DNA of 64,000 nucleotides, from contig NZ_CP007440.1 in the NCBI RefSeq assembly GCF_001579845.1, positions 1,116,001-1,180,000 on the forward strand. Direction: 5' to 3'. The stretch is from Rhodoplanes sp. Z2-YC6860 (GTDB lineage Bacteria; Pseudomonadota; Alphaproteobacteria; Rhizobiales; Xanthobacteraceae). A program made the translations under genes and the position numbers. Positions within the stretch are counted from its first letter, which is position 1; every line of letters starts with the position of its first letter. Positions 50,874-59,475 of this stretch are shown here, piece after piece. The notes beneath the pieces were generated by a model that was given only the letters and a program-made list of their open reading frames with translations, was not told the origin of the DNA and made no database searches.

Positions 50874-51188
50874 CTATTTTTCGGTCCACTCGATATGGGC
50901 GCGGATCGCCTTCTTGGCATCGTCGACCCAGCCATGCGGCCTCGCCTTCTCGATCATCGCGCCGAGATTGCTCTGCCATGTGGCGTCGCCCTCGACCTCG
51001 GGCCGCTTGCGCAGCGCCTGCTCGTAGATCCAGGCGTGGCCCTGGTCCTGCACGTCTGCGGTGCCGTTGAGCGCGCGCCGCACCTGCTCGAGTCGCGCAG
51101 GGCTGCCTTCGACCACGATCTTGAAGGCGCGAAAGTTGTCTTTGTCTTCCAATACGACGCTGCCGTCGGCGGCGACTTTGACGTACAT
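50874..51188 (-). CDS. Hypothetical 104-aa protein linked to the FAD hydroxylase
   Basis: The family is not recognised. It is a cytosolic 104-aa protein starting MYVKVAADGSVVLED, with FRAFKIVVEGSPARLEQVRRAL (beta-alpha) and a Trp-rich second half (HAWIYEQAL, GWVDDAKKAI, EWTEK). ATG 51188 follows AGGAG at 7 nt; TTG 51191 is an alternative. It lies 32 nt before the FAD hydroxylase gene and 32 nt after the CMD gene, so it is part of the same unit. Confidence 0.7.
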   Translation of the reverse strand: MYVKVAADGSVVLEDKDNFRAFKIVVEGSPARLEQVRRALNGTADVQDQGHAWIYEQALRKRPEVEGDATWQSNLGAMIEKARPHGWVDDAKKAIRAHIEWTEK

Positions 51189-51220
51189 CAAAGCACTCCT
51201 AAAACTGGATGTTCCTTCGA

Positions 51221-51766
51221 TCAGAACGGTGTTTCGCCGCCGATGCGGGGCGGCACGTCGAAGCCGTTGAGCACGGTCGAGACCATGCTGTAAAGCCCGG
51301 CGATCGAGAAGATCTCGATGGTCACATCGAGGCCGAACTGTTTCAGCATCCGGTCGTAAGTCGCCTGGCTGAGCGGCTTTCGCTCCAGAAGCTCGGTCAC
51401 GGCCTCGTAGACCAGCCGCTCGTCGTCTTTCTTGAGGTCCGGCTTGCGCTGATGGCGGATCGCTTCGATGGTTTCTGGCGAAATCCCGGCCGCGGCTGCG
51501 GCTCCCTCATGAGAGGACCAAGCGTAGCGCGCCGACCAGTATCTGGTGACGATGAGCACGATCAGTTCATAAAGCCGTTTCTCCACCTTGCCGCTCTCGC
51601 GCAGCGCCAAGGTCAGCTTGTTGGCGGCATCGGCAACCGGCGGATTGCGCAGCCAGATCGCGAACGGACCGCTCACGCGCCCCTTCCGCGTGCCGCCGAG
51701 CACCGCATGCAACGCCTTCTGCTCGGGCGAAAGCTCCTCCATCGGCAGCGGATCGAGACGGGCCAC
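51221..51766 (-). CDS. Carboxymuconolactone decarboxylase-family protein
   Basis: A 181-aa all-helical CMD/AhpD-fold protein. The core is GKVEKRLYELIVLIVTRYW followed by SSHEGAAAAAGIS, where AhpD-type members carry CxxC. The cysteines are absent, so it is not a peroxidase reductase. It is more like PcaC-type decarboxylases or an uncharacterised hydrolytic member. The GTG start at 51766 follows GGAGGAAGCC. It sits between the GMC oxidoreductase and the FAD hydroxylase, consistent with an aromatic degradation role. Confidence 0.88.
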   Translation of the reverse strand: MARLDPLPMEELSPEQKALHAVLGGTRKGRVSGPFAIWLRNPPVADAANKLTLALRESGKVEKRLYELIVLIVTRYWSARYAWSSHEGAAAAAGISPETIEAIRHQRKPDLKKDDERLVYEAVTELLERKPLSQATYDRMLKQFGLDVTIEIFSIAGLYSMVSTVLNGFDVPPRIGGETPF

Positions 51767-51797
51767 GGCTTCCTCCAGCGATGTTGTTCTGGTTTGG

Positions 51798-53429
51798 TCA
51801 GACGTTGAGCGGCGCGAGCGTCGGCCGGCCGCGGATCATATCGGCGGTCTTCTCGGCAATCATGATCACCGGCGCGTTGATGTTGCCGCTGATCAGGTCC
51901 GGCATCACGGAGGCGTCGATCACGCGCAGGCTTTCGACGCCGCGCACTCGCAGATGCGGATCGACAACCGCGGTTTCGTCGTTGTCGCGGCCCATCTTGC
52001 AGGTGCCGAGCGGGTGATGCAGCGTGATCGCGGTGTTGCGGATGTGCTCGTCAAGCTCGGCGTCGGTGCGGGCCGGCGTGAGCTCGCCGGCCATATAGGG
52101 CGCCATTTGCGGCTGATGCATGATGTCCTGCATCAACCGGAGCCCGCCGCGCAGCGTCTTCCATTCGCGCTCGGTCGACATGAAGTTCTGCTTGATGCGG
52201 ATCGGCGCCGCCGGATCCGCCGACGACAGCGTGAGCGAGCCGCGGCTTTCCGGATGCAGCATCACCACGCGTCCGCCGTATCCGTCCTGGTAGGGCTGGC
52301 GGAACGGCTTGAGATAAGGATGCGCGGTCATCGGCGCGCCGGCGAGCAGCAATTGCACGTCGGGCACATTGGAATCCGGCATCATGCGGGCGAACGATGC
52401 GAAGCCGCCAGGGATGTCGCTCGCGACGCTGGTGCCGCCCAGCAGATAGGTGTCGGCAAGCGCGACGGCGATGCGGTCAAGCCGCATCGAGTCGTGGATC
52501 GTACCGGGCGAGGCTCGGCGATAGGACAGCATTGCGGTGGCGTGGTCCTGCAGGTTCTGTCCGACGCCGCGCAGCGCCACCTGCGGTTTGATACCGACCG
52601 CGCGCAGCGCGTCCGGATCGCCGATGCCCGAAAGCATCAGCACCTGCGGCGAGTTGATGACGCCGCCGGCCAGCAGCACCTCGCGCCGGGCGTGGACCGT
52701 GCGGGTTGCGCTGCCCTGCCGGTATTCGACGCCGATGGCGCGGTTGCCGTCCAGTAGGATGCGCGTGACCAGCGCGCCGGTCTCGATGGCAAGATTGCTG
52801 CGCCCCATCGCGGGCCTGAGGTAGGCCACCGCGGTGCTGCAGCGCCGGCCGTCGCGGATGGTGTTCTGGTTGCGGCCGACGCCGTCATTGCGGCCGCTAT
52901 TGAGATCTTCGTTCCACTTCAGGCCGGAGGCTTGATTCGCCTGGGCATAAGCGTCGGCCAGTGGGTCCTGGAAGGTCGACCAGCAGGTGCCAAGGGGGCC
53001 GTCACCGCCGCGATGGGCGCTCGGGCCGTCCTCCCAGGTCTCCTGCCTTTTGAAATACGGCAACGCATGCGCATAGGACCAGTGCGGCAGGCCGTTCGCG
53101 GCCCAGCGGTCATAATCCGAGCGGTGGCCACGCGAATACGTCATGGCGTTGATCGACGATGAGCCGCCAACCACCTTGCCGCGGGCGCATTCGATCTTGC
53201 GGCCCTTGAACTGCGGCTCGGGCTCGGTGAAGTACATCCAGTCGTGCAGGCGGTTGGTGAGGATCTTGCCCCACGCGAGCGGGATGTGAATCCACGGATC
53301 GCGGTCCCAACTGCCGGCCTCCAGCACCAGAACGTGGGTGTCGCGATCCTCGCTGAGCCGGTTCGCGAGCACGCAGCCCGCCGATCCCGCACCGACGATG
53401 ACGTAGTCGTAGTCTTTGACTGAGGCCAT
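51798..53429 (-). CDS. GMC-family oxidoreductase (choline dehydrogenase-like)
   Basis: A 543-aa FAD alcohol oxidase/dehydrogenase: YDYVIVGAGSAGCVLANRLS at the N-terminus, ARGKVVGGSSSINAM, GGVINSPQVLMLSGIG, the catalytic His in ITLHHPLGTCKMG, and SGNINAPVIMIAEKTADMI at the C-terminus. ATG 53429 is chosen as the family start, and an upstream in-frame extension lacks family features. It is cytosolic, with no signal. It leads the minus-strand unit at 49.2-53.4 kb and is divergent from two class II aldolases. Confidence 0.93.
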   Translation of the reverse strand: MASVKDYDYVIVGAGSAGCVLANRLSEDRDTHVLVLEAGSWDRDPWIHIPLAWGKILTNRLHDWMYFTEPEPQFKGRKIECARGKVVGGSSSINAMTYSRGHRSDYDRWAANGLPHWSYAHALPYFKRQETWEDGPSAHRGGDGPLGTCWSTFQDPLADAYAQANQASGLKWNEDLNSGRNDGVGRNQNTIRDGRRCSTAVAYLRPAMGRSNLAIETGALVTRILLDGNRAIGVEYRQGSATRTVHARREVLLAGGVINSPQVLMLSGIGDPDALRAVGIKPQVALRGVGQNLQDHATAMLSYRRASPGTIHDSMRLDRIAVALADTYLLGGTSVASDIPGGFASFARMMPDSNVPDVQLLLAGAPMTAHPYLKPFRQPYQDGYGGRVVMLHPESRGSLTLSSADPAAPIRIKQNFMSTEREWKTLRGGLRLMQDIMHQPQMAPYMAGELTPARTDAELDEHIRNTAITLHHPLGTCKMGRDNDETAVVDPHLRVRGVESLRVIDASVMPDLISGNINAPVIMIAEKTADMIRGRPTLAPLNV

Positions 53430-53522
53430 TCCCGCACGCCTTATTACCGGGCAAGCTTGGCGCAACCCGGACGGCAATGCTAGGCCTTGACGGTTGCAAG
53501 GGTCTTCGAGGGTAAAGCAGTC

Positions 53523-54242
53523 ATGAGCAGTTCGGGTGGGGCGGTCGATCGGTCCGTGCTTGAGGACCTCGCGGCGGCAAGCCGGATTCTCGCCGATCAA
53601 GGTGTATTCGACGCCGCCGGACACGTGTCGATGCGGCATCCCGGCCATGCCGAGCGCTTTCTGATGTCGCGTTCGCTGGCGCCGCAGATGATCACCGCCG
53701 ACGACATCATGGAGTTCGATCTCGACTGCAACGCCATCGATCCGCGCGGCCGCAACGGCTTCATCGAACGCTATCTGCACGGCGAAATCTTCAAGGCGCG
53801 GCCGGACGTGATGGCGATCGCGCACAGCCATTCGCCCTCGACCATTGCGTTCGGGCTGTCCAATGTGCCGATGCGCGCGATGTATCACAACGCGGCGTTT
53901 CTGGCGGCCGGCGTGCCGGTGTTCGACATCCGTGACAAGTTCGGCACGACCGACATCGTCATCAGTTCGGCCGAGAAGGGCGCGGCGCTGGCCGCAGTGC
54001 TCGGCGACAAGCCGGTGGGGCTCCTTCGCGCCCACGGCATGGTCGCGGTCGGACCGTCGCTGCCGGTCGCCGTGTTCCGCGCGATCTTCACGGTCACCAG
54101 CGCCAACATTCAGCATCAGGTGCTGGCGCTCGGCGGCCCGGTCGCAGCGCTCGACGCGGAGGAGGGGCGGATTGCCGACGTGGTCAATGTGCAGACCGTC
54201 GGCCGTTCATGGGATTTGTGGAAGAAGCGGGTGATGCCGTAA
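53523..54242 (+). CDS. Class II aldolase/adducin family protein
   Basis: A 239-aa Zn aldolase-fold protein. Metal ligands: two His in AIAHSHSPST and a third in LLRAHGMVAVG. N-terminal GVFDAAGHVSMRHPG marks the phosphate/substrate loop. Relatives are fuculose-phosphate aldolases and decarboxylases of hydroxy-aromatic acids. ATG 53523 is chosen on the family N-terminus. A second member is encoded 50 nt downstream, and the two are clearly different proteins. Confidence 0.9.
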   Translation: MSSSGGAVDRSVLEDLAAASRILADQGVFDAAGHVSMRHPGHAERFLMSRSLAPQMITADDIMEFDLDCNAIDPRGRNGFIERYLHGEIFKARPDVMAIAHSHSPSTIAFGLSNVPMRAMYHNAAFLAAGVPVFDIRDKFGTTDIVISSAEKGAALAAVLGDKPVGLLRAHGMVAVGPSLPVAVFRAIFTVTSANIQHQVLALGGPVAALDAEEGRIADVVNVQTVGRSWDLWKKRVMP

Positions 54243-54292
54243 TCTTCGCGTTCGAAGATCGGGTACGTGAGAGTGTAGGTGGAGTGAACGTC

Positions 54293-54976
54293 ATGCAGGA
54301 GTCGTCGCAGCAGCAGATCAAGCAGGAGCTCGTCGATGCGATCCGCATGCTCGAGCATGCGGAATACATCGATCACAACGGTCATTGCAGCGTGCGGCGC
54401 GACGCCAATTCGTTCTACATCAATTCCGGCGCTTCGATGCGCTCATGCCTTACGGTCGAGGACATCGTCGCGGTCGATCTCGAGGGCCGGCCGGTCGATG
54501 GCTCGAACGTCAAGCCGCCGCTGGAGTTTCCGATCCACGCTGAGGTCTATCGCGCGCGGCCCAAGATCGGAGCGGTGTTTCACACCCATCCGCAGTGGTC
54601 GACCTATCTCACGATGACCGGCGTGCCGCAGAAGGTGGTCTACGCGCAGGCCTCGCTGCTTGGCGACTTGCCGGTGATGAATTCGCCGATGTCCGTCAAC
54701 ACCCGCGAGATGGGTGAGAAGATGGTCGGTGTGATGGGCGACAACCCGGTGGTGATGTTGAAGGCTCACGGCGTGGTTGCTGCTGCAGAGAGTGTGCTCG
54801 AGTGCTTCGCTTATGCAGCTTATGTCGAGGAGAACGCGCGACGGCAGTACATGGCGATGCAGATCGGCGAGCCGTACGTGTTCAGCGACGAAGAGCAGGC
54901 CGCATGCCGGCAGAAATTGCGCTCGCCTTCTCTCTTCAAGAAGACCTGGGACCACTACCGTTCGAAAATTTCCTGA
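54293..54976 (+). CDS. Class II aldolase/adducin family protein (second)
   Basis: A 227-aa member: YIDHNGHCSVRRDANSFYIN at the loop, metal His in AVFHTHPQWSTYL, and VMLKAHGVVAAAE. GGTGGAG is 8 nt ahead of ATG 54293. In tandem with the preceding aldolase gene, it may be a second subunit or an independent aldolase/decarboxylase. Confidence 0.9.
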   Translation: MQESSQQQIKQELVDAIRMLEHAEYIDHNGHCSVRRDANSFYINSGASMRSCLTVEDIVAVDLEGRPVDGSNVKPPLEFPIHAEVYRARPKIGAVFHTHPQWSTYLTMTGVPQKVVYAQASLLGDLPVMNSPMSVNTREMGEKMVGVMGDNPVVMLKAHGVVAAAESVLECFAYAAYVEENARRQYMAMQIGEPYVFSDEEQAACRQKLRSPSLFKKTWDHYRSKIS

Positions 54977-55451
54977 AGCGGATCACGTCACGAATTGCGG
55001 CGCGATTCGGACCATTGCGCGGCGCTGATTCGGCCGCGCGACCGATCGTTGCTGCCTGCGAGCGCCGTTTGAAACATCGTGCTGGTATTTTCAAAAGTTA
55101 TTGCGCTTTGTTGCGATAACTGACCCCGCATCCCGCGCTCAGGTCAAAATATGTTTCGCACTGTTGCCGAACTGCACCGTGTGGAACCTTGATCGGAGAA
55201 AACCGCACCAAATCGACGTCTTTTCGCATCGTTTTCGCCGATCGTCGCTTTTCATAGCGGCAATTCATATGGTCCCGGATGGAACCAGATGTTCCACGAG
55301 GTTGTTTCCGGGCATGTCTTTGGCGTACACACCCCGGGCTCAAATTGCGGTTACGAATCGTTCGGGCGATCATGCACGCTTCGACGATCGGACGTTTGGG
55401 CAGGGACAACAGGGAGCGGGCCGCCAAGTCAAAGGCACCTGCAGGTGGGGA
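54977..55451. other. 475-bp region without a convincing gene
   Basis: This stretch is AT-richer than its surroundings around 55060-55280. Open frames in it lack coding bias. It most likely holds the promoter and leader of the lytic transglycosylase gene. An in-frame extension of that gene to 55101 is possible but would bury the signal peptide. Confidence 0.4.
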
Positions 55452-56816
55452 GTGACAATCGGAAAACAGCTTTCCATCGCCGTTGCGATGCTGGGTGCAT
55501 CCGCATCGACGGTATGGGCTACCACCGACTCGCCATCACCGGCCAAGACTTCGTTTGCCTATTCGACCAGCCATACCGTCAAGCCACTGCCTGCTTCGGT
55601 GATCGAGAAGATCGCCGAGCCTTATGGCGATTCGATCGAGAGCGACGCTGCTTCCGAATACGTCGAGCCGCGCGCCAAGCCGGTTGAGGTCGTGGTCAGT
55701 CCGCGCCGTCAGCCGTCGCGCGATCTCGTCTGCAGTGCTGTTGCTTCGGTGGCGCAAGCCAACAATTTGCCGGTCCCATTCTTTGCCAACCTCATCTGGC
55801 AGGAGAGCAGCTTCGACAGCCGCACCATCAGCCGCGCCGGCGCGCAGGGCATCGCGCAGTTCATGCCGCAAACCGCTGTCGAGGTCGGCCTGATCAATCC
55901 GTTCGAGCCGATCCACGCGTTGAATGCGGCAGGCAAGTTCGTCGGCGATCTGCGCAAGCAATTCGGCAATCTCGGCCTTGCGGCCGCGGCCTATAACGCC
56001 GGCCCGCGGCGCATCGCCGACTGGCTTGCCAAGCGCGGCGACCTGCCGGGCGAAACGCGCAATTACGTGGTCCGCGTCACAGGCAAGCAGGCCGAGGACT
56101 GGATCGGCGCGAAGAATGATCCCGAGATGCTGTTGATGCCGGCCAAGGCGCCGTGCGCCGAAGTGGTCGAGGCCGTGCAGGCGCAAGCCAAGACGGTGAA
56201 GACAGCGAAACTCATTTCGGAACTCGCTTCGACCGCGAGCCAGATGCGCGACAAGCCCGAGCCGGCGGTGCCGGCTGAGATCATGGCGGAAAGCACCGAG
56301 CGCGGCTGGCGCGCGCGTGTCGCCGCGATGGTCCTTGAGGTGCTGCGGCGCCTGGAAGATCGGCAACTCGCGGCGAGGACCGCCGCCGCCAAAGCCGCGA
56401 GGCACGTTGGCGCTCAGGCCATGAAGACCGCGCAGCGCGACAAAGCGGATGAGCGGGCGATGGCCAAGGCGGTGCGCCGTCCCGAGATCAAGACGTTCAT
56501 TCCGCTTGGCAACAGGAACGCGCCCAAGTCGACCGACCGTGATCTCGAGCGTTCGGCACTGCTGGTCGCGAGCCGGGACGATTCGATGGATGCGGCCGGC
56601 CGCGATGTCAACGGTCTCGGCAAGATCGACCTGTCCAAGACCGAGCCGGCGGGGCCGGAAGTCACCAAGTCCGAGATGGTCGGGCTCGGCGGCGGCAGGG
56701 CCGACGAGGCCAAGCCCGATAAGCCCGGCGCGAAAGAGTCGGCCAGGCGTGCTCAGCCGCGCCGCGCTGCGCACTCTCTCCGTTTCAGTTATTCCGACAG
56801 CCTGAGGCCGTACTGA
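55452..56816 (+). CDS. Secreted lytic transglycosylase (SLT domain)
   Basis: A 454-aa protein if it starts at GTG 55452, which yields a clean signal peptide (VTIGKQLSIAVAMLGASAST, cleaved near VWA). The SLT fold follows: FFANLIWQESSFDSRTISR with the catalytic Glu, GAQGIAQFMPQTA, and AAAYNAGPRRIADW. The C-terminal 200 residues are Lys/Ala-rich and probably disordered or wall-associated (AARTAAAKAARHVGAQAM). It cleaves peptidoglycan glycan strands. The start is uncertain: the frame is open upstream to ATG 55101, and the ribosome site (AGGTGGGGA) lies very close. Confidence 0.85.
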   Translation: MTIGKQLSIAVAMLGASASTVWATTDSPSPAKTSFAYSTSHTVKPLPASVIEKIAEPYGDSIESDAASEYVEPRAKPVEVVVSPRRQPSRDLVCSAVASVAQANNLPVPFFANLIWQESSFDSRTISRAGAQGIAQFMPQTAVEVGLINPFEPIHALNAAGKFVGDLRKQFGNLGLAAAAYNAGPRRIADWLAKRGDLPGETRNYVVRVTGKQAEDWIGAKNDPEMLLMPAKAPCAEVVEAVQAQAKTVKTAKLISELASTASQMRDKPEPAVPAEIMAESTERGWRARVAAMVLEVLRRLEDRQLAARTAAAKAARHVGAQAMKTAQRDKADERAMAKAVRRPEIKTFIPLGNRNAPKSTDRDLERSALLVASRDDSMDAAGRDVNGLGKIDLSKTEPAGPEVTKSEMVGLGGGRADEAKPDKPGAKESARRAQPRRAAHSLRFSYSDSLRPY

Positions 56817-56836
56817 CCGCGACGCCGGGAGGCAGG

Positions 56837-56924
56837 GCGACGCTATAGGGCCGCCTCGGTCCAAGCGCGGCGTTACAGTATCGCTTCGATCCAAGCGCGA
56901 CGCTACAGCGTCGCTTCGATCAAC
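56837..56924. repeat. Three degenerate ~30-bp tandem copies at the aroE 3' end
   Basis: The unit is approximately GCGCGACGCTACAG followed by TCGCTTCGATCCAA, repeated three times with period about 30. The rightmost copy encodes the last residues of AroE, so the others look like duplications of the aroE 3' end into the convergent intergenic space. Confidence 0.6.
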
Positions 56925-57745
56925 GCGCGCAGTTCTGGTGTCACCTTGGGCGAGAGGCCGAACCAGGCCTGCCAAGCCGGGATGCCCTGGTGCAGCAGCA
57001 TGCCGAGCCCGGTCACGGTGCGGTTGCCTCTCATCCGCGCAGCGACGATCAGTGGCGTCTCGCGCGGGTTGTATATGATGTCATTGACCAGCGCCGTCAC
57101 CGGCAGCTTGTCGAGGCGCAGATCGAGCGCTGCCTGACCGATCATGCCCTGATTGGTGGCGTTCACCAGCATCGCCGCGCCTTCGACCGCGTCGTGGCGC
57201 TGCTCCCACGGCACCACCGTGATCGGACCGGCGAATTCTTTCGCCAGCGTCTGCGCGCGGGCGAGCGTCCTGTTGCACAGCCGGATCTCGCGCGCACCGC
57301 GCTCCATCAATCCGTAGACCACGGCGCGGGCGCCGCCGCCCGCACCCATCACGGCGACCGGCCCCGCATCCGCGCGCCAGTCGGGCACGAATTCCAGGAT
57401 GTTGTGCGTGAAGCCGAACCAGTCGTTGTTGGAGCCGGCAAGCGAGCCGTCCGGCCGCACCACGACGCAAGACATCGCGCCGATTTTCTTGGCCGTGATG
57501 TCGACCTCGTCGACGATCTTCATGGCGTCCTGCTTCAGCGGAATGGTGAGATTGCAGCCCGCGAAGTTGAGCGCGGGCAGCGCACGAAGGGCTGCTTCGA
57601 GCTGCTCGGGCGATATGGCCAGCGGCACGTAGCTGCCTTGGAGCCCGTGCTGGGCAAACCAGAAGTTATGCAGCGCCGGCGAGCGCGATTGATGGATCGG
57701 CCAGCCCATCACGGCGGCGAGGAGAAAGCGGTCTTTGGCGGCCAT
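56903..57745 (-). CDS. aroE: Shikimate dehydrogenase
   Basis: A 280-aa NADP-dependent shikimate dehydrogenase. Shikimate-binding: Ser pair in PIHQSRSPALHN, Lys in NLTIPLKQ, and N/D in GSNNDWFGF. Cofactor loop: VAVMGAGGGARAVVYGL, then LCNRTLARA, with the Arg favouring NADP. ATG 57745 gives the family N-terminus (MAAKDRFLLAAVMGWP); the frame is open to 57817. It works in chorismate synthesis or, in soil bacteria, in quinate/shikimate catabolism. It is divergent from a cupin. Confidence 0.92.
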   Translation of the reverse strand: MAAKDRFLLAAVMGWPIHQSRSPALHNFWFAQHGLQGSYVPLAISPEQLEAALRALPALNFAGCNLTIPLKQDAMKIVDEVDITAKKIGAMSCVVVRPDGSLAGSNNDWFGFTHNILEFVPDWRADAGPVAVMGAGGGARAVVYGLMERGAREIRLCNRTLARAQTLAKEFAGPITVVPWEQRHDAVEGAAMLVNATNQGMIGQAALDLRLDKLPVTALVNDIIYNPRETPLIVAARMRGNRTVTGLGMLLHQGIPAWQAWFGLSPKVTPELRALIEATL

Positions 57746-57858
57746 CGGACATCCGGATCGAGACACACAGACACTCAAGCGGCCAGCAGCAAGCACACCG
57801 TGGCGGCGTCTCGTCAAGCGTACTAATCTCGTCTTCTTTCAAAGAGAGCGCCGTACCT

Positions 57859-58398
57859 ATGTCGCCACGCCCCTTCCGCCGCGTCGTCACCGGCCACAAC
57901 GCCCAGGGCCGCTCGATCTTCGTCTCCGACGGCCCGGCGCCAGCGGTGTTCGACCGGGGCCCTGGCGCGACAGCGGTCACCGAGTTCTGGGAGACCAGCG
58001 CGACGCCCGCCAGCAATGCCGGCAACGAGGATGCGACTGCGGGCCAGCCGCAGCGGTTGCCGCCGCCCAAGCACGGCTCGAAATTCCGCGTCGTCGAGTA
58101 TCCGCCGGATTCTCAGCGCGTGGCGAGCCTGCGCTCGCCCGGCTCCTCACACAACGCCACGTCGGAGGGCTATTCCCGCGACCTCGGCAACACCCGCCAT
58201 CCGGGCTTCCACAAGACCAGCACGATCGACTACGCGATCGTGCTTTCGGGCGAGATCTACGCGCTGATGGACGAGGGCGAGGTGCTGCTCAAGGCCGGCG
58301 ACGTGCTGATCCAGCGCGGCACGAGCCACGCCTGGAGCAACCGCACCGAGGAGCCGTGCTGTATCGCCTTCGTGCTGATCGACGCCGAGCCGGTGTAA
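57859..58398 (+). CDS. Cupin-domain protein, 179 aa
   Basis: A cupin protein of the type found with aromatic catabolic genes: N-terminal RRVVTGHNAQGRSIFVSDGP, then the cupin core HKTSTIDYAIVLSGEIYALMDEGE with His and Glu, and RGTSHAWSNRTEEPC carrying the second His. A single metal site is plausible. The gene starts 113 nt from divergent aroE and is convergent with the DapA-like gene. The function is unknown. Confidence 0.88.
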   Translation: MSPRPFRRVVTGHNAQGRSIFVSDGPAPAVFDRGPGATAVTEFWETSATPASNAGNEDATAGQPQRLPPPKHGSKFRVVEYPPDSQRVASLRSPGSSHNATSEGYSRDLGNTRHPGFHKTSTIDYAIVLSGEIYALMDEGEVLLKAGDVLIQRGTSHAWSNRTEEPCCIAFVLIDAEPV

Positions 58399-58401
58399 GG
58401 C

Positions 58402-59355
58402 TTACGCCGCCTTGGCGCTCGTCGCCGGCAGGAGCTTGGCCTCGACCAGCGCCTTGCGGATGCGCTCGATCTCGGCGCGCTCGATCTTGACGAGCGGCGG
58501 CCGCACCACGGCGCGCGGCAGCTTGCCCATCAGCACCAGCGCTTCCTTCATGCGGTTGTGCATGTCGACCCAAGGCTGGGCGTAGAACACGGTGGCCAGC
58601 GGATAGATTCGGTCGTTGAGTGCCCGCGCGGTGGCCAGGTCGTTGGCCTGCACGGCGCGGAACAGCTGCGCCTGAAGGTCCGCGATCACGCTGCCGCTGC
58701 CGGAGAGCAAGCCCTTGCAGCCGAGCGTGAGCGACGCCATCAGCCACGAGCTCTGCGTCGACAGCACGTTGAACGGCCGGGACAGGTTCTGCAGCGTGCG
58801 GACATGCCATTCGTGCTGCTGCACGGTGCCGGCCCAGTCCTTGATCGCCTTCAGCGTCGGGATTTCCTCGATCATCCGCAGGATGGTTTCGTTCGGATAG
58901 CCCTGACCGGTGGCGAGCGGATACTGGAACGCGATCAGCGGCAGGTCGGTGGCATCCGCAATGCGCCGGAAGTGCTCGACGGCCATGCCGGCGTGCTGGC
59001 CAAGCGTGAACGGCGCCGGCGGAAACACCAGGAGCGCCGATGCGCCGCCGGCGGTCGCCATCTTGGCGAGGCGGGCGGCCTCGACACTGCCGTCGGCCCA
59101 GATGCCGTTGACGATCGGAGTCTTGCTGCCGACCTCTTCGCCCGCGATCTCCAGGACGCTGCGCTGCTCGTCGAAGGTGCACGACGCAACCTCGGTCGAA
59201 TGTGCATTGATGGTGATGGCAGACAGCCCCTCAACAGCGGTCACGTCGCGCAGGTGTTTGCGGAAGCTCGCCTCGTCGATGGAGAGGTCGTCAAAGAACG
59301 GCAGCAGAACGGCCGGGATGACACCGTGGGGGACATAGGCGGAGTGACGGGGCAT
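58402..59355 (-). CDS. Dihydrodipicolinate synthase/NAL-family aldolase
   Basis: A 317-aa TIM-barrel Schiff-base aldolase. Y145 in IAFQYPLA and K172 in LKAIKDW match the catalytic Tyr/Lys pair, and the N-terminal GVIPAVLLPFFDDLSID is typical. The usual GTTGE motif reads INAHSTEV here, so the substrate differs from pyruvate/ASA. Relatives include 2-keto-3-deoxy-sugar-acid aldolases and aromatic-aldehyde-forming hydratase-aldolases. Not dapA itself in my view. Confidence 0.9.
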   Translation of the reverse strand: MPRHSAYVPHGVIPAVLLPFFDDLSIDEASFRKHLRDVTAVEGLSAITINAHSTEVASCTFDEQRSVLEIAGEEVGSKTPIVNGIWADGSVEAARLAKMATAGGASALLVFPPAPFTLGQHAGMAVEHFRRIADATDLPLIAFQYPLATGQGYPNETILRMIEEIPTLKAIKDWAGTVQQHEWHVRTLQNLSRPFNVLSTQSSWLMASLTLGCKGLLSGSGSVIADLQAQLFRAVQANDLATARALNDRIYPLATVFYAQPWVDMHNRMKEALVLMGKLPRAVVRPPLVKIERAEIERIRKALVEAKLLPATSAKAA

Positions 59356-59475
59356 TTGCGGTCTCCATCGGACGGGCATGAAATTGTCCGGGCCGCGCCG
59401 CGAACCCGGACGCCGGCATTATGCACGAAAACGCCTCGGTAAGGAACGCCGGCATGGATCGAATGCGAATAGCGT

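Noticed and set aside
55098-55427. 109-codon minus-strand frame upstream of the transglycosylase
   Set aside because: There is no ribosome site, no coding bias and no recognisable family.
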